A stretch of DNA of 64,000 bases from positions 1 to 64,000 of the forward strand of contig JALNQF010000056.1 in the NCBI GenBank assembly GCA_028456385.1, read 5' to 3'. The first letter of the stretch is position 1. Every line of letters starts with the position of its first letter. The DNA is from Ophiosphaerella korrae (Eukaryota > Ascomycota > Dothideomycetes > Pleosporales > Phaeosphaeriaceae). Below are positions 1 to 10,175 of this stretch, in pieces. The notes below the pieces were generated by a model. That model was given only the letters and a program-made list of their open reading frames with translations, searched no databases and was not told the origin of the DNA. The position numbers were made by a program, and so were the translations under genes.

Positions 1-948
1 CGTCTTGTCTCTGCGCCGACGTCTTTCTTACCCTGCACGCCTAGTCTGTCTATCAAATCTCGCGCCCCATCTAGTACGCCAAACAATAAGCCTGCATATG
101 CAGTACTTTGTACGCCTGAAAAAACTTTCGAGCTACGCCAGGTGCAGACGTCAAATCTGCTCTTCGTCACTGAGCCAGCCCTCGAAGCCCATGGCAACGA
201 GATTCCCATCCCTGTGACACGTGCCATTGCATCGTGCACTCAAACCCTCGAGTTACACCCATATGCTCCATCTGCTACTACACTATTACAAGAGCTTCTG
301 CCTGTATATGAGCTTGTCGATGGCGAAGTTGACGCAATTAGCAATAAACGAAACAAGGCAGCCATATTCGAGGATCTTCCTCTCTCGGATGGACAGTGTC
401 AGGTAGGATGGGACGAGCTCGTAGCTTTCGAGTATGAAGAGAGCTCATACCAACCTTCTGTCAACGCCCTCTGCCAGGTATGGAGTTCCATCAATGCTGC
501 TGCACTGGCAGAGGGTATCAAGCTGGACAACCAATTCTTGATCAATGACATCACACAGGCAGTAAGCGAAGAAGGGCATGCTCCAGATCTTGTCGAAGCA
601 CTTCTCAGGCGCCTTTCAGAGGATGGGCATGACATTAATGGCCCTTGGTCCTGTCTAGATCGCGTAAAGACGGTTGCTTTCGTTGGTAAAACATTACTAG
701 AGGCCAAACGTAGCAACAATTTTCTTATCGCCGAATTCACTGACACATGGGAAGACAAATTACCAGAAGTGTGGCGAAAAGATGCTCAGCTGGGTGCAAT
801 TGAAGGGGCCTATGAGTTCCCTACTGAGATAACAATACGAGCAAAGAGTGGTGGGACAACGGCTAGTACAGGTGGTGGATCTGCTACTACAGCAAAGCCA
901 TCAGCTGGTAAATGGCACGAGAAATTCGGCAAGACTAGGAAAAAATAG
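1..948 (+). CDS. DCC1: Sister chromatid cohesion protein Dcc1, 5' end cut off by the window
   Basis: The frame is open from base 1 to the TAA at 946-948 (315 residues visible). The ATG lies outside the window, and probably only a few dozen residues are missing. The block CTPEKTFELRQVQTSNLLFV (about residues 37-56) is the characteristic Dcc1 N-terminal motif. The C-terminal half, with 'FLIAEFTDTWEDKLPEVWR', matches the winged-helix region of the family, followed by a Gly/Thr/Ser-rich linker and a basic tail. Dcc1 binds Ctf18 and Ctf8 to form the alternative clamp loader Ctf18-RFC, which handles PCNA at replication forks and supports cohesion in the nucleus. No intron is evident. An ATG at 190 lies well inside the conserved region and is not the start. 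Confidence 0.85.
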   Translation, partial: RLVSAPTSFLPCTPSLSIKSRAPSSTPNNKPAYAVLCTPEKTFELRQVQTSNLLFVTEPALEAHGNEIPIPVTRAIASCTQTLELHPYAPSATTLLQELLPVYELVDGEVDAISNKRNKAAIFEDLPLSDGQCQVGWDELVAFEYEESSYQPSVNALCQVWSSINAAALAEGIKLDNQFLINDITQAVSEEGHAPDLVEALLRRLSEDGHDINGPWSCLDRVKTVAFVGKTLLEAKRSNNFLIAEFTDTWEDKLPEVWRKDAQLGAIEGAYEFPTEITIRAKSGGTTASTGGGSATTAKPSAGKWHEKFGKTRKK

Positions 949-1804
949 GTTACCGGGCCTTATACAGTTTGAGACTAGTCCTAGCTAGTCCATCTATCCA
1001 CCACGATTTTATCATCCATTGAGTCCCTCGCAGCCAGATATGCGCTTACAGCAGGCTAACGATACCTAGATTGCATATAAGCTTTCTTTTGTATATCATA
1101 AATAAGGCAAGGGTAATTCAGGACTTTCAGTTGACGTAGTTCTAAAGTATACTGTCTGTTGTATACATCCAGCGCCCGTGCCAGGCAAGTGATTTTCCCA
1201 TTATTTCGGTTTAAGGCGAGGTAGTCGTGTTGTGGGCCAAATTGCCAAAAGGTACAGCTTCTGTGTTGTAATGAGTTTTAGGCATCTTGAGTGACCAAAG
1301 TCGAAACTTGCAGTCTTGATCAACGCCACAATGGTATCCTATCTAACATATAATTTATACCTTGCATCGGAGTTAGTATTAGATATTAGGTATCGAGTCC
1401 ATGGTCTCTGAGAGTCGCATCTTGGTTCTGATTCATTTCTTCAAGTAACATTCAAAATTTCTCGAGCCTTACTCAATGCTTATTCTCCAAGGTAATTAAT
1501 TCCTATAGACAACCTGTACATGTAGCGACAATACCATTAATAACTAGAACAAAGATATTCATGTCGGCGATAAAAGATGCAGTCTCCTACCTAGTCTACA
1601 GTTCCGGAAGCAAATTCACTACCGGAGCTAAGTAACGCCTCCCGAACTGCAACTATATAACCGCATGGTTGAACATAAGAGATATTCCCACAGACGTTTC
1701 CGCACTCCCTAAAATAGTCTCTACTTAACCTAGCAAAGCAACAGGCGACTATAGGGCATGTCAATCAGGCAACATCTTGCCCTTAGCTAAGATTTCTGCC
1801 ATAA
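949..1804. other. Intergenic, AT-rich, no gene seen
   Basis: This stretch follows the DCC1 stop. It is relatively AT-rich with stops in all frames. I see no RNA gene and no coding homology. Part of it may once have held the N-terminal half of the hemerythrin-like gene whose remnant begins at about 1805, but I could not recognise it. Confidence 0.5.
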
Positions 1805-2143
1805 GCGCACAATCTTGGAGTGCACCGCACAATCGAAAAGGTCTATATTTTCCCTAGTCTTGCGAAGAAAATGTCAACTCCTAAAAAGGAACTGCGGCTC
1901 TTGAATCAATACAAGCAGATCCACAAGGGGATAGACAAGCTGGAGAAGTACTTAGAGCAATGTAGCAGTGGGGAAAGGGAATTGAGGCTTGGCGAGTTGA
2001 TGAAAATTCTTGGTGGTTTTAAGGATGTGTTGTGGGAGCATTTGGATGACGAGGTTGAGCAGCTGAAGGCGGAGGATATGCGGAAGTATTGGACTCTGCA
2101 GGAGATGAGGAAAATGCCTATGTGGGGTCGTTATGGGGATTAA
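1805..2143 (+). pseudogene. C-terminal remnant of a hemerythrin HHE-domain protein
   Basis: The frame opens after a TAA at 1802 and ends with TAA at 2141-2143. The peptide contains 'IFPSLAKKM', then 'QYKQIHKGIDKLEKYL', then 'LWEHLDDEVEQLKAEDMRKY'. These resemble the third and fourth helices of fungal HHE cation-binding proteins (xFPxLxxK, Q-H-x-x-I/M-H, and W-x-HLxxE). The only ATG (1871) falls inside the family fold, so translation from it would give 90 aa without the first two metal-binding helices. In the usual family the second segment reads QH; here it is QY, so one expected metal ligand is absent. I call it a truncated gene. An expressed short protein from 1871, or upstream exons I failed to see, are alternatives. 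Confidence 0.5.
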
Positions 2144-2460
2144 GACTTAACGGTATGAGCATCGCTTTGCAATGAATGGATTCTGGCCTTTCTTTGACCA
2201 ACTCCATCTTCACGTATTTCCTCTTGTTGTTCCATGTAGGACGTGAATACACCTGCATGTTTCCGTCAGAACAGAAAAATGATGTTGCGTAGTAAAAAGG
2301 AAGATTAAAACATCGAGTGACGAAACCAAGCATTATACACAAGAAACAACGCAACCTCCCATAGAACGTCGGTATTTGCAATATCTCGCTTGCTAAATCG
2401 CTTGATGAAAACATATTCGTCCAGTCCCAACTTTTCCCCATAGGCCCAACGATCCTACAC

Positions 2461-3757
2461 TCAATCATTATAATTCACAATGCCACTGCCATCCTTATTT
2501 GCTTTGGGAACACCATACTTCTCACTCAACTCATCTTCCTGCGACCTACTCTGCGGATCCAAGAACGGCCTCTCCGCCTGCACCGCCACTCGCACCGCAT
2601 GCCGCCTATGCGGCGCAAAGCCATACGAAGCCGAATGATTCTGTCGAACATCAGTATCCGCATAAACAACTAAGCAGCAAATAAAACTCACCGTCGACCT
2701 ATTATCCCAAAACGCAACATCCCCCTCGCCCCACTGAAACCTCGCATGAATCTCAGGACTGGTCGCCACAATCTCGTTCAGCAGTGCAATGATATGGTCG
2801 CTCTCTGTCTTGGGCACGCCCACAATCTTGGTGACGAACCCCGGGTTGAAGAAGATGGACTTCCAGCCGGTGACGGGGTTTGTGCGGATGAGTGGGTGCT
2901 CGGTGGTGACGGGGGCGCGGCGCACGGTGCGGCCTAGGTCGCGCGAGCCCTGGGCTTGTAGGTCGGCGGAGTGCAGGGCGGTCAGGGACTCGAGGTAGGT
3001 TTGCATGGCAGGGGAGAGCATGTCGTAGGCGGCGTATTGGGAGGACCAAAGGGTGTCACCGCCGCCACCGCGGGGCGGGCCGGTGAGGACTCTGAGGGAG
3101 GTGTAAGAGGGGGGTTGGAGTTCGTAGGTTACCTGTGGGAGATTAGTATTGTTCTCTGGATGTAGTATGGGGAGGACGTACGTCTGAGTGCCATAGGAAT
3201 GTAGGTGTGAATAGCGCTCGAAGGTCTGGGCTGCCTTCGCCTGTGTAGATGACGTGGACGTCTTCAAGCCCTGGTCGTTTGGGGACTCCGGTTGTGGCGT
3301 GTTTATGTAGCTCGCCGAAGTATTTGCCTAGTTCTTTTTGCTTGTTGATGTTGAAGTTCTTTTGGTTTCGGAAGAACACTACCCCTCGGGTGGCAATTAG
3401 CCTCGCGAGATCGTTCTTCTGCAAGTCGGTGAGAGTGGATAGATCGATACCATGGACTTCAGTACCGATTTTAGGGTTGTAGTCGAACACATCAGTAGCA
3501 TCGGCGAGGAGGTTCTTGAACTCGGGGTCGCCTAGTTGACCTTTATCAACATATGGCACCTTAGTGTAGGCTGGCCATGTGATGTCGGGGAAGTGTGGTC
3601 GTAGGTCCTCGTACTCATATGTCTCATCGTGCTTCTGGACAGTGGTACGTCCCGGAACATAGCCTTGAGCATTGCTGTCAGACTTGACAGCGGTCTTCAG
3701 TGAGAGAGCAGAAGCGTTTGTGGGCTGGAACTGGGGCTCGACAAGTCCTGGTGCCAT
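2461..3757 (-). CDS. TauD/TfdA-family Fe(II)/2-oxoglutarate dioxygenase (sulfonate/taurine dioxygenase-like)
   Basis: Three exons: 3757-3182, 3132-2692 and 2640-2461, with introns of 49 and 51 nt, both phase 0 (GTACGT..CAG and GTGAGT..CAG). The product is 398 aa, the usual size for fungal TauD homologues such as yeast Jlp1. The Fe-binding H-x-D pair is 'WHSD' at the end of exon 1 (about residues 189-192). The distal histidine and 2-oxoglutarate-binding arginine region is 'APHRRHAVRVAV' in exon 3. The N-terminal 'GTEVHGIDLSTLTDLQ..DLARLIATRGVVFFRNQ' style block is typical of the family. These enzymes oxidise sulfonates (releasing sulfite) or other acidic substrates in the cytosol. The actual substrate cannot be read from sequence. 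The ATG at 3757 is the first in frame. Confidence 0.85.
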
Positions 3758-5327
3758 AATAGTAGAATTTAGTTTACCGATGATATGAAAGATTGGTCGT
3801 AGATATTTTGAGTGACCCTACACCTTTGGTAATCTTAGGTCAAGTATATGTAACTTATTGTGCCTGAGTAGATGAGTAGATGATGCTTTGCCGATGATCA
3901 GAATTGCCGAGTCTTTGCTGTTCTATTCCTCCCAAGATTAAGTTATTTAGATGGGGTAGATATGACTTGCAAGGTCAAGGGCTACCGAGGAGGAATTCAG
4001 TACTTATATGGCTATGCTTTAGAGAGATGGACATCGTTCCTTACCGCCATAGCACCCCTACGCTAACCTCACATGGAAGATTGCGCCATCGCACACAATC
4101 AACTTGTACTAAGGACGTCCCGGACCGATCCACTGCCCCTGATGTTACACTTACGTGCTATCATCCTCCGTAGAAGCCGCAATCGCACGAAAGCGGTGGG
4201 TCGATCTGGAGTAAAGGGCTAAAACGCATATGCTTCTATTGCGTGATTATAGTGGGTCGAGAGAGTCAAACTTACAGACGTAGTTCTCAAGAGATGTGCT
4301 CCCATGGTGCGGTCTCATCATGAGAATGCCAACGTTGCTTAGATTTCCCTTGGGTCGAACACTGTTCGGCTGGTATGCTCCTGTTATAAATTTTTGGATT
4401 CTGTAATCGTTTTCAGGCACGGTATGCATCAGTCTTTGGAAATATGCACTAGCCTAATTTAGTAGGGTGGGAGATGGTGCAATATGATGCCATCGAAGTC
4501 GCCCAACTGTGAAATAGCACCGTGCTCTGAACTCTTCCTAATTTTCGAGTGATCCTACCGCTTAATCTTGGGGAACGATACCGACGTGGTAAAATAGACA
4601 GCTTCCTCTTCTGATTAGCGCTGTTTGTCCTCGGCATTATTTCCGAAAAAGATTCACAGACGGATTCTGGTTCTACTACTCATTCCCAAGCATGGAAACA
4701 CGGAAGGCTCTGTCCTGACTAGTAAGCATCGCATGTTCCCAAAGTCCTCTCGATGTATTGGTAAGCCACCCACCTAATATATCGCAACTGTGCATTCTGT
4801 GGCCGTCAACATTTTTGGTCAAATCATACTTTGGGAGTAAGCGCGTTCGGTGCTGGCAATAAATTCATATGGCAATATGGAATACTTCCAGGTGGTTGTG
4901 CATGAACACGAATGCTTGATGGGTTGCTGCCACAGTTTGGTGGTGCCTTGTCAGTGCTGTGTTGTAATGCTTTTGCTTTCTTCAATATACCCAATATTGC
5001 AAGTACAAAAAATGATGGGGAGCGAGACTCATCTGCCATGACTGCAACAGTGATGCTGAAATGGAGAAAAGCTAACTCATGCAAAGTCCTCCGAGATCGG
5101 CAACGCCCACTCCTGTAACGCCATGCTGCCCTAGTTCCCTTGCTCCGCGGCATGTCTTTTGTAGCCTGGCCCACTAATGCACATTCTGGGTCCCTCTATT
5201 GTTCCTGGCCTTGGCCGGCTGTGATGTATTTGCAACCACATAGTGTCCGTGCTTGAGCAGGCACAGCACTAGCAAGGCTGAGTGAAGCAGCGCAATGCTC
5301 GGGAGGGATACCCGGGTTCTGTTTGAT
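3758..5327. other. Long intergenic region, no supported gene
   Basis: About 1.57 kb lies between the dioxygenase start (upstream side) and the 3' end of the 98-aa gene. It contains only short ORFs (the longest about 116 codons) with no recognisable family, splice-joined frame or repeat. The first few hundred bases are presumably the dioxygenase promoter. Confidence 0.5.
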
Positions 5328-5624
5328 TCATTCCCACCGCTTCAAAGTTGGTATTGGCACGCCATTCAGGTCGATCCATTTTATCATAGATTCCTTCACG
5401 CCACTTTCGCCTTGTGCCTTTTTGGCCGGCACTTCGTCATTGCCTGCAGCAGGCTCTTGGGCCGCCTTCTTCTTGTCATAATATCCTGCAGCCTCTAATT
5501 TTGGCGACCAGAATGGATGTCTCCCGGTGTGGATGCGATGCACATCGTAGAGGCCCCAGGTTACGCCGATGGTGGTGACGATAGGAAGTTTCGAGATGTT
5601 GTGGTATATTCTGGTCGAGCTCAT
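5328..5624 (-). CDS. Small 98-aa protein, unrecognised, possibly membrane-anchored
   Basis: This single-exon ORF has ATG at 5624-5622. Residues about 10-30 (ISKLPIVTTIGVTWGLYDV) are moderately hydrophobic, followed by 'HRIHTGRHPFWSP' and a charged Lys/Glu/Ala-rich segment. The C-terminus 'WIDLNGVPIPTLKRWE' is aromatic and looks structured. The composition is protein-like, and the gene sits in a divergent arrangement 282 bp from the PRP22 start, which supports it as real. The layout (short N-terminus, one hydrophobic stretch, charged tail) resembles small mitochondrial inner-membrane accessory proteins, but that is inference and I do not recognise the family. Confidence 0.55.
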   Translation of the reverse strand: MSSTRIYHNISKLPIVTTIGVTWGLYDVHRIHTGRHPFWSPKLEAAGYYDKKKAAQEPAAGNDEVPAKKAQGESGVKESMIKWIDLNGVPIPTLKRWE

Positions 5625-5906
5625 CTTGCCGTTTGAGGTGGCAGATGATGGAGTGCAGTGGAATGGGTAGGGGCGAGGTAGACGGGTGCTGCAATATGGT
5701 TGTTAGATGGTCGTGGGCTCAGACGGTATCTGGTTATGCGGAGGCTTGCGAGAGGTGAGTGGCTGCAGCGCGGACACTAGGCACGACTTTAACTAGTCTT
5801 GTTTCGACGGACAGTCGCCGCCGAGGCGCATAGCATCAACTTTCTTGAACTTGTTCGCAAAGCTCACCACAAACCCATCCGCGCCACAGCGGGGACTGCC
5901 GCAGTC

Positions 5907-8900
5907 ATGGACGATCTCGCCAATCTCGAGTTCCTGTCACTCGTTTCCAAGGTCACTTCGGAGATCCAGAACCACGTGGGCGTCTCAGACAAAACGCTCG
6001 CCGAGTTCGTCATTGACCAGCATGCTAAAACCAAGGGCGTCAGCGACTTCAAGGATCAACTTGAGGCTATGGGCGCTGAGTTCCCACAGAGTCTGGTCGA
6101 AAGCATTGACCGACTGGTCTTAACTCTGCACCCCAAGTACAAGAAGAGCGCAAACGGAAAGACGGCAGAAGCAGAAGGCGGCGACGACACGGATCGCAAG
6201 ACGCGCGTATTCAAGGGCCTGGCAATACCGGACAAGGAGATCACCTACGAGGATGCAGACAAGGAGCCTGCTGAGGATGCGCTGGACGACACATTTGCCA
6301 TGCTCGAGGGCCTGGCAGGCGCTGCACCCAGCAGGCCCAAGCAGGAGCGATCGCGCAAGAGGAGCATGAGCCCATACGACAGCAGCGACGACGACGCAAG
6401 CCGGAGTAAGAGGCACCGGCGCAGAGGCAGGGACAGGTCACGCTCCCGGTCACGGTCGCCAAGTCCAAGACGGCGACAGGGGCAACACGACGAGCTGGTC
6501 TTCGAGGACGAGTTTGGACGCACTCGCACTGTCAAGCGACACGACAAAACGCGCAGTAGGAAAAAGTACAGAGACGAGGACCTAGACGAGTTCCGCCGGC
6601 CGCCGACCCCCGAGATCGACGATGAACCTGTCATGTACAAGATCTATAACGGCAAGGTCACAGGCGTCAAAGACTTCGGCTGCTTCGTCAACCTCCAGGG
6701 CGTGAAGGGCAAGGTTGATGGCCTGGTGCATGTCACGCAGATGGTCGAAGGCGCACGGGTGAACCATCCCTCTGACATAGTATCGAGATGGCAAGAAGTA
6801 AAAGTAAAAGTAATCAAGGCCGAAGCTGGTAGGGTATCCTTGTCCATGAAGGAGGTGGACCAGCAAACAGGCCGTGATCTTGCTCCTGGAAAGCGTATCC
6901 AACCAGCCCCCAATTTTGCGTCAGGTGCAAACTCGATGGGGCTGCGTGGCACGACTGCGTCCGACTCGACGGTGCCTGTCGTGGAAGATGGCTACAGCGG
7001 GCGTAACAATGGTATGCGAAAACGAATGACCTCGCCTGAAAGATGGGAAATCAAACAACTCATCGCATCCGGTGTCATACCAAAATCGGATTACCCTGAC
7101 ATTGACGAGGATTTCAACGCATACGTCAATGGTGAGGGTGGCCATGAAGAGGAAGAAGACGTAGATATCGAGGTCCGCGAAGAGGAACCTCCGTTTTTGG
7201 CTGGACAGACCAAGCAATCGCTAGAACTCTCGCCCATCCGAGTCGTCAAGGCGCCTGACGGGTCACTGAACCGTGCTGCCATGGCCGGTGATACTCTCCT
7301 ACGTGAACGTCGTGAGCTCAGACAAAAAGAGGCGCAAGAAAAGGCTGATAACGAAGCATCGAAAGTGGATTTAAGCAGCCAGTGGAATGATCCCATGGCC
7401 CAGCAGCGGCAATTCGCAAGTGACTTGCGCAACACTCGAACAAACAACAATAGCGAAGCGCAACCAGAGTGGAAGAAGATCTCAGCAGGAAGCCGAGAAG
7501 TAGCTATGGGCAAGCGTACCGACATGAGCATGAAGGAGCAGCGTGAGACTCTACCAGTCTTCAAGTTCAGGAAACAACTCCTTGAGGCAGTTGCTCAGCA
7601 CCAGATCCTGATCGTCGTTGGCGATACTGGGTCCGGAAAAACCACGCAAATGACCCAATATCTGGCAGAAGCTGGATACGCCAATGAGTTGATGATTGGA
7701 TGTACACAGCCCCGACGTGTAGCGGCAATGAGTGTCGCCAAACGTGTTGCAGAAGAAGTTGGCTGCCAACTTGGAAATGAGGTTGGTTACACCATCCGAT
7801 TTGAAGACAAGACCTCGCCAGATACAAGAATCAAATACATGACAGACGGTATCCTTCAGCGAGAAATTCTTCTGGACCCAATGTTGAACAAGTACAGCTG
7901 CATTATGCTGGACGAGGCCCACGAGCGTACTATTGCTACAGATGTCTTGTTTGGTTTGTTGAAGAAGACACTCAAACGACGACCGGATATGAAACTCATC
8001 GTGACTAGCGCTACACTAGACGCCGATAAGTTTTCAGAATACTTCTACAAATGTCCTATCTTCTCAATTCCAGGTCGAACCTTCCCGGTCGAAGTCATGT
8101 ATAGCCGGGAACCAGAGTCGGATTACCTAGATGCCGCGCTGGTCACGGTCATGCAAATTCATCTGACAGAGCCAGCTGGTGACATACTACTCTTCTTAAC
8201 TGGCAAAGAAGAGATTGATTCGTCCTGCGAGGTTATCTCGGAACGCATGAAAGCTCTTGGTCCCAACGTTCCTGAGCTCATAATATTACCCATCTATGGA
8301 ACGTTGCCTTCAGAAATCGCCTCTCGTATCTTCGAGCCTGCACCTGTGGGTAGTCGCAAAGTCGTTATCGCTACCAACATCGCCGAGACTTCGCTCACGA
8401 TCGATGGCATCTATTATGTTGTTGACCCAGGTTTTGTAAAGCAGTCCTCATACGATGGCAAACTCGGGATGGACCGCCTGCAAATTACACCTATTTCACA
8501 AGCTCAAGCACGACAAAGGTCTGGTCGAGCTGGTCGAACAGGCCCCGGAAAGTGTTTCCGTTTGTATACCGAAGCTGCTTTCCAAAACGAAATGCTCCCC
8601 ACCACCATTCCTGACATTCAGCGCCAAAATCTCTCTAACACTATCCTCATGCTAAAAGCGATGGGGATCAATGATCTCCTCCACTTTGATTTCATGGACC
8701 CGCCCCCTACCAACACCATGCTTACGGCACTCGAAGAACTCTACCAACTCGGTGCCCTCGACGATGAAGGCCTCCTCACCCGTCTCGGCCGCCAAATGGC
8801 AGACTTTCCCATGGACCCGACCCTCTCCAAGAGTCTCATTAAATCTGTCGACCTCCAATGCTCCGACGAAATCCTCACTATCGTCGCCATGATCAACGGC

Positions 8901-9548
8901 GCCCAATCTGTCTTCCACCGCCCGCGCGACAAGCAACAACAAGCGGATCAAAAGAAGCTAAAATTCAACGACCCTTCCGGTGACCACATGACACTCCTCA
9001 ATGTCTACAACGGCTGGAAACAAAGCGGCTACAGCGTGCCCTGGTGCCACGAAAACTTTGTCATGCCACGCAACATGCAGCGCGTCAAAGATGTCCGCAA
9101 CCAACTCATCCAAATCATGGCCCGCCACAAACACGCCGTCATCTCCTGCGGCCACAACACCCAAAAAGTCCGTCAAGCCCTCTGCAGCGGCTTTTTCCGC
9201 AACGCCGCGCGCAAGGACCCCTCGGAGGGCTACAAGACGCTTGTCGAGGGCACCCCCGTCTACTTGCACCCATCATCTGCCTTGTTTGGCAAGCCGGCTG
9301 AACACGTCGTGTATCACTTACTAGTCGAGACGACGAAGGAGTATATGCATGTTTGTAGCGCTATTGAGCCTAAGTGGTTGGTCGAGGCGGCGCCCACGTT
9401 TTTCAAGGTTGCGCCAACGGATCGCTTGAGTAAGAGGAAGAAGGCGGAGCGGATTCAGCCGCTGCATAATAAGTTTCAGGGCGAGGACGATTGGCGGTTG
9501 TCGGCGCAGAAGAGGGCGGGGAGGGGCGGGGGCGGGACGTGGGGATAA
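5907..9548 (+). CDS. PRP22: DEAH-box pre-mRNA splicing helicase Prp22 (DHX8)
   Basis: Single exon, 1,213 aa. The open frame extends upstream to 5799, but the first in-frame ATG is 5907, where the conserved N-terminus (MDDLANLEFLSLVSKV) begins. Order of domains: N-terminal helical region (1-75); Arg/Ser-rich stretch (about 145-190, with RSRSRSRSPSPRRR); S1 RNA-binding domain (about 238-320, 'GKVTGVKDFGCFV'); DEAH helicase core with motif I GDTGSGKTTQ (about 571), motif II DEAHERT (about 667), motif III SAT (about 699) and motif VI QRSGRAGRTGPG (about 870); then the HA2/OB region. The S1 domain upstream of a DEAH core is diagnostic of Prp22, which promotes the second splicing step proofreading and releases spliced mRNA from the spliceosome in the nucleus. 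The Gly-rich C-terminus ends GRGGGGTWG. Confidence 0.95.
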   Translation: MDDLANLEFLSLVSKVTSEIQNHVGVSDKTLAEFVIDQHAKTKGVSDFKDQLEAMGAEFPQSLVESIDRLVLTLHPKYKKSANGKTAEAEGGDDTDRKTRVFKGLAIPDKEITYEDADKEPAEDALDDTFAMLEGLAGAAPSRPKQERSRKRSMSPYDSSDDDASRSKRHRRRGRDRSRSRSRSPSPRRRQGQHDELVFEDEFGRTRTVKRHDKTRSRKKYRDEDLDEFRRPPTPEIDDEPVMYKIYNGKVTGVKDFGCFVNLQGVKGKVDGLVHVTQMVEGARVNHPSDIVSRWQEVKVKVIKAEAGRVSLSMKEVDQQTGRDLAPGKRIQPAPNFASGANSMGLRGTTASDSTVPVVEDGYSGRNNGMRKRMTSPERWEIKQLIASGVIPKSDYPDIDEDFNAYVNGEGGHEEEEDVDIEVREEEPPFLAGQTKQSLELSPIRVVKAPDGSLNRAAMAGDTLLRERRELRQKEAQEKADNEASKVDLSSQWNDPMAQQRQFASDLRNTRTNNNSEAQPEWKKISAGSREVAMGKRTDMSMKEQRETLPVFKFRKQLLEAVAQHQILIVVGDTGSGKTTQMTQYLAEAGYANELMIGCTQPRRVAAMSVAKRVAEEVGCQLGNEVGYTIRFEDKTSPDTRIKYMTDGILQREILLDPMLNKYSCIMLDEAHERTIATDVLFGLLKKTLKRRPDMKLIVTSATLDADKFSEYFYKCPIFSIPGRTFPVEVMYSREPESDYLDAALVTVMQIHLTEPAGDILLFLTGKEEIDSSCEVISERMKALGPNVPELIILPIYGTLPSEIASRIFEPAPVGSRKVVIATNIAETSLTIDGIYYVVDPGFVKQSSYDGKLGMDRLQITPISQAQARQRSGRAGRTGPGKCFRLYTEAAFQNEMLPTTIPDIQRQNLSNTILMLKAMGINDLLHFDFMDPPPTNTMLTALEELYQLGALDDEGLLTRLGRQMADFPMDPTLSKSLIKSVDLQCSDEILTIVAMINGAQSVFHRPRDKQQQADQKKLKFNDPSGDHMTLLNVYNGWKQSGYSVPWCHENFVMPRNMQRVKDVRNQLIQIMARHKHAVISCGHNTQKVRQALCSGFFRNAARKDPSEGYKTLVEGTPVYLHPSSALFGKPAEHVVYHLLVETTKEYMHVCSAIEPKWLVEAAPTFFKVAPTDRLSKRKKAERIQPLHNKFQGEDDWRLSAQKRAGRGGGGTWG

Positions 9549-10175
9549 GTGTGGTGATGGAAGTTGCTTGGAATTGGGATATTGTTATATGCAGCGATAT
9601 TCGTTAGCAGTATTCATATTTGAGAGAGCGATTTATTTGACATGTTTGGAAGCCGAGAGCGTAAAGCGCGCGACACATTGCGGAGAGAATCGTGAGCAGC
9701 ATTTTCATACATCTAGTTTGGTGTGCTTGACACGCCTACAATAGCATTAACAATAACCGTAGACAACTACACGCCACCTGGAGCGATATCATCGTCCGCA
9801 ATAGCCCCCCCCCCCCAAAAAAAAAAACGCCGAGCTGGGCATGTTTCCTCCACCCTTGTGTAATGTGTGAGCAAAGGTGTTAGCGCCGGTTTCCAAAATT
9901 CCCTATGAAGACCCAAGTGGGCAAGAAGGTGTTTCATTTCCCCCCCCCCCCCAGTCTAATCAAGAAAACCTGCTTCCGCCGCCCCGCTTCCTGCCGATGT
10001 AGATGGCTAATGCGACGGTAAAAGTGATGAGAATGAGAACAGGCTCAAGAAAGAACCAGACCCATTGCGAGGTGGAGCGAGGGGCACTTGACCAAAGTCA
10101 GACAAGTGTGCGGAATGAAAGACGAGAGTGTGGAGGTGAACGATGATGGTGATGAGCAAAGTGAAAGTGTGGGCT
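9549..10175. other. Intergenic between convergent genes, with poly-C tracts
   Basis: This is the 3' flank of both PRP22 and the mannosyltransferase. It holds C tracts at about 9805-9816 (followed by an A tract) and 9940-9952. No coding signal seen. Confidence 0.6.

Noticed and set aside
2118..2468. A 116-codon minus-strand ORF between the HHE remnant and the dioxygenase
   Set aside because: It overlaps both neighbours, has no family resemblance, and the dioxygenase stop at 2461 is well placed.
5799..5906. Upstream extension of the PRP22 frame
   Set aside because: It starts at TTG with no in-frame ATG, and the conserved N-terminus begins at the ATG at 5907.
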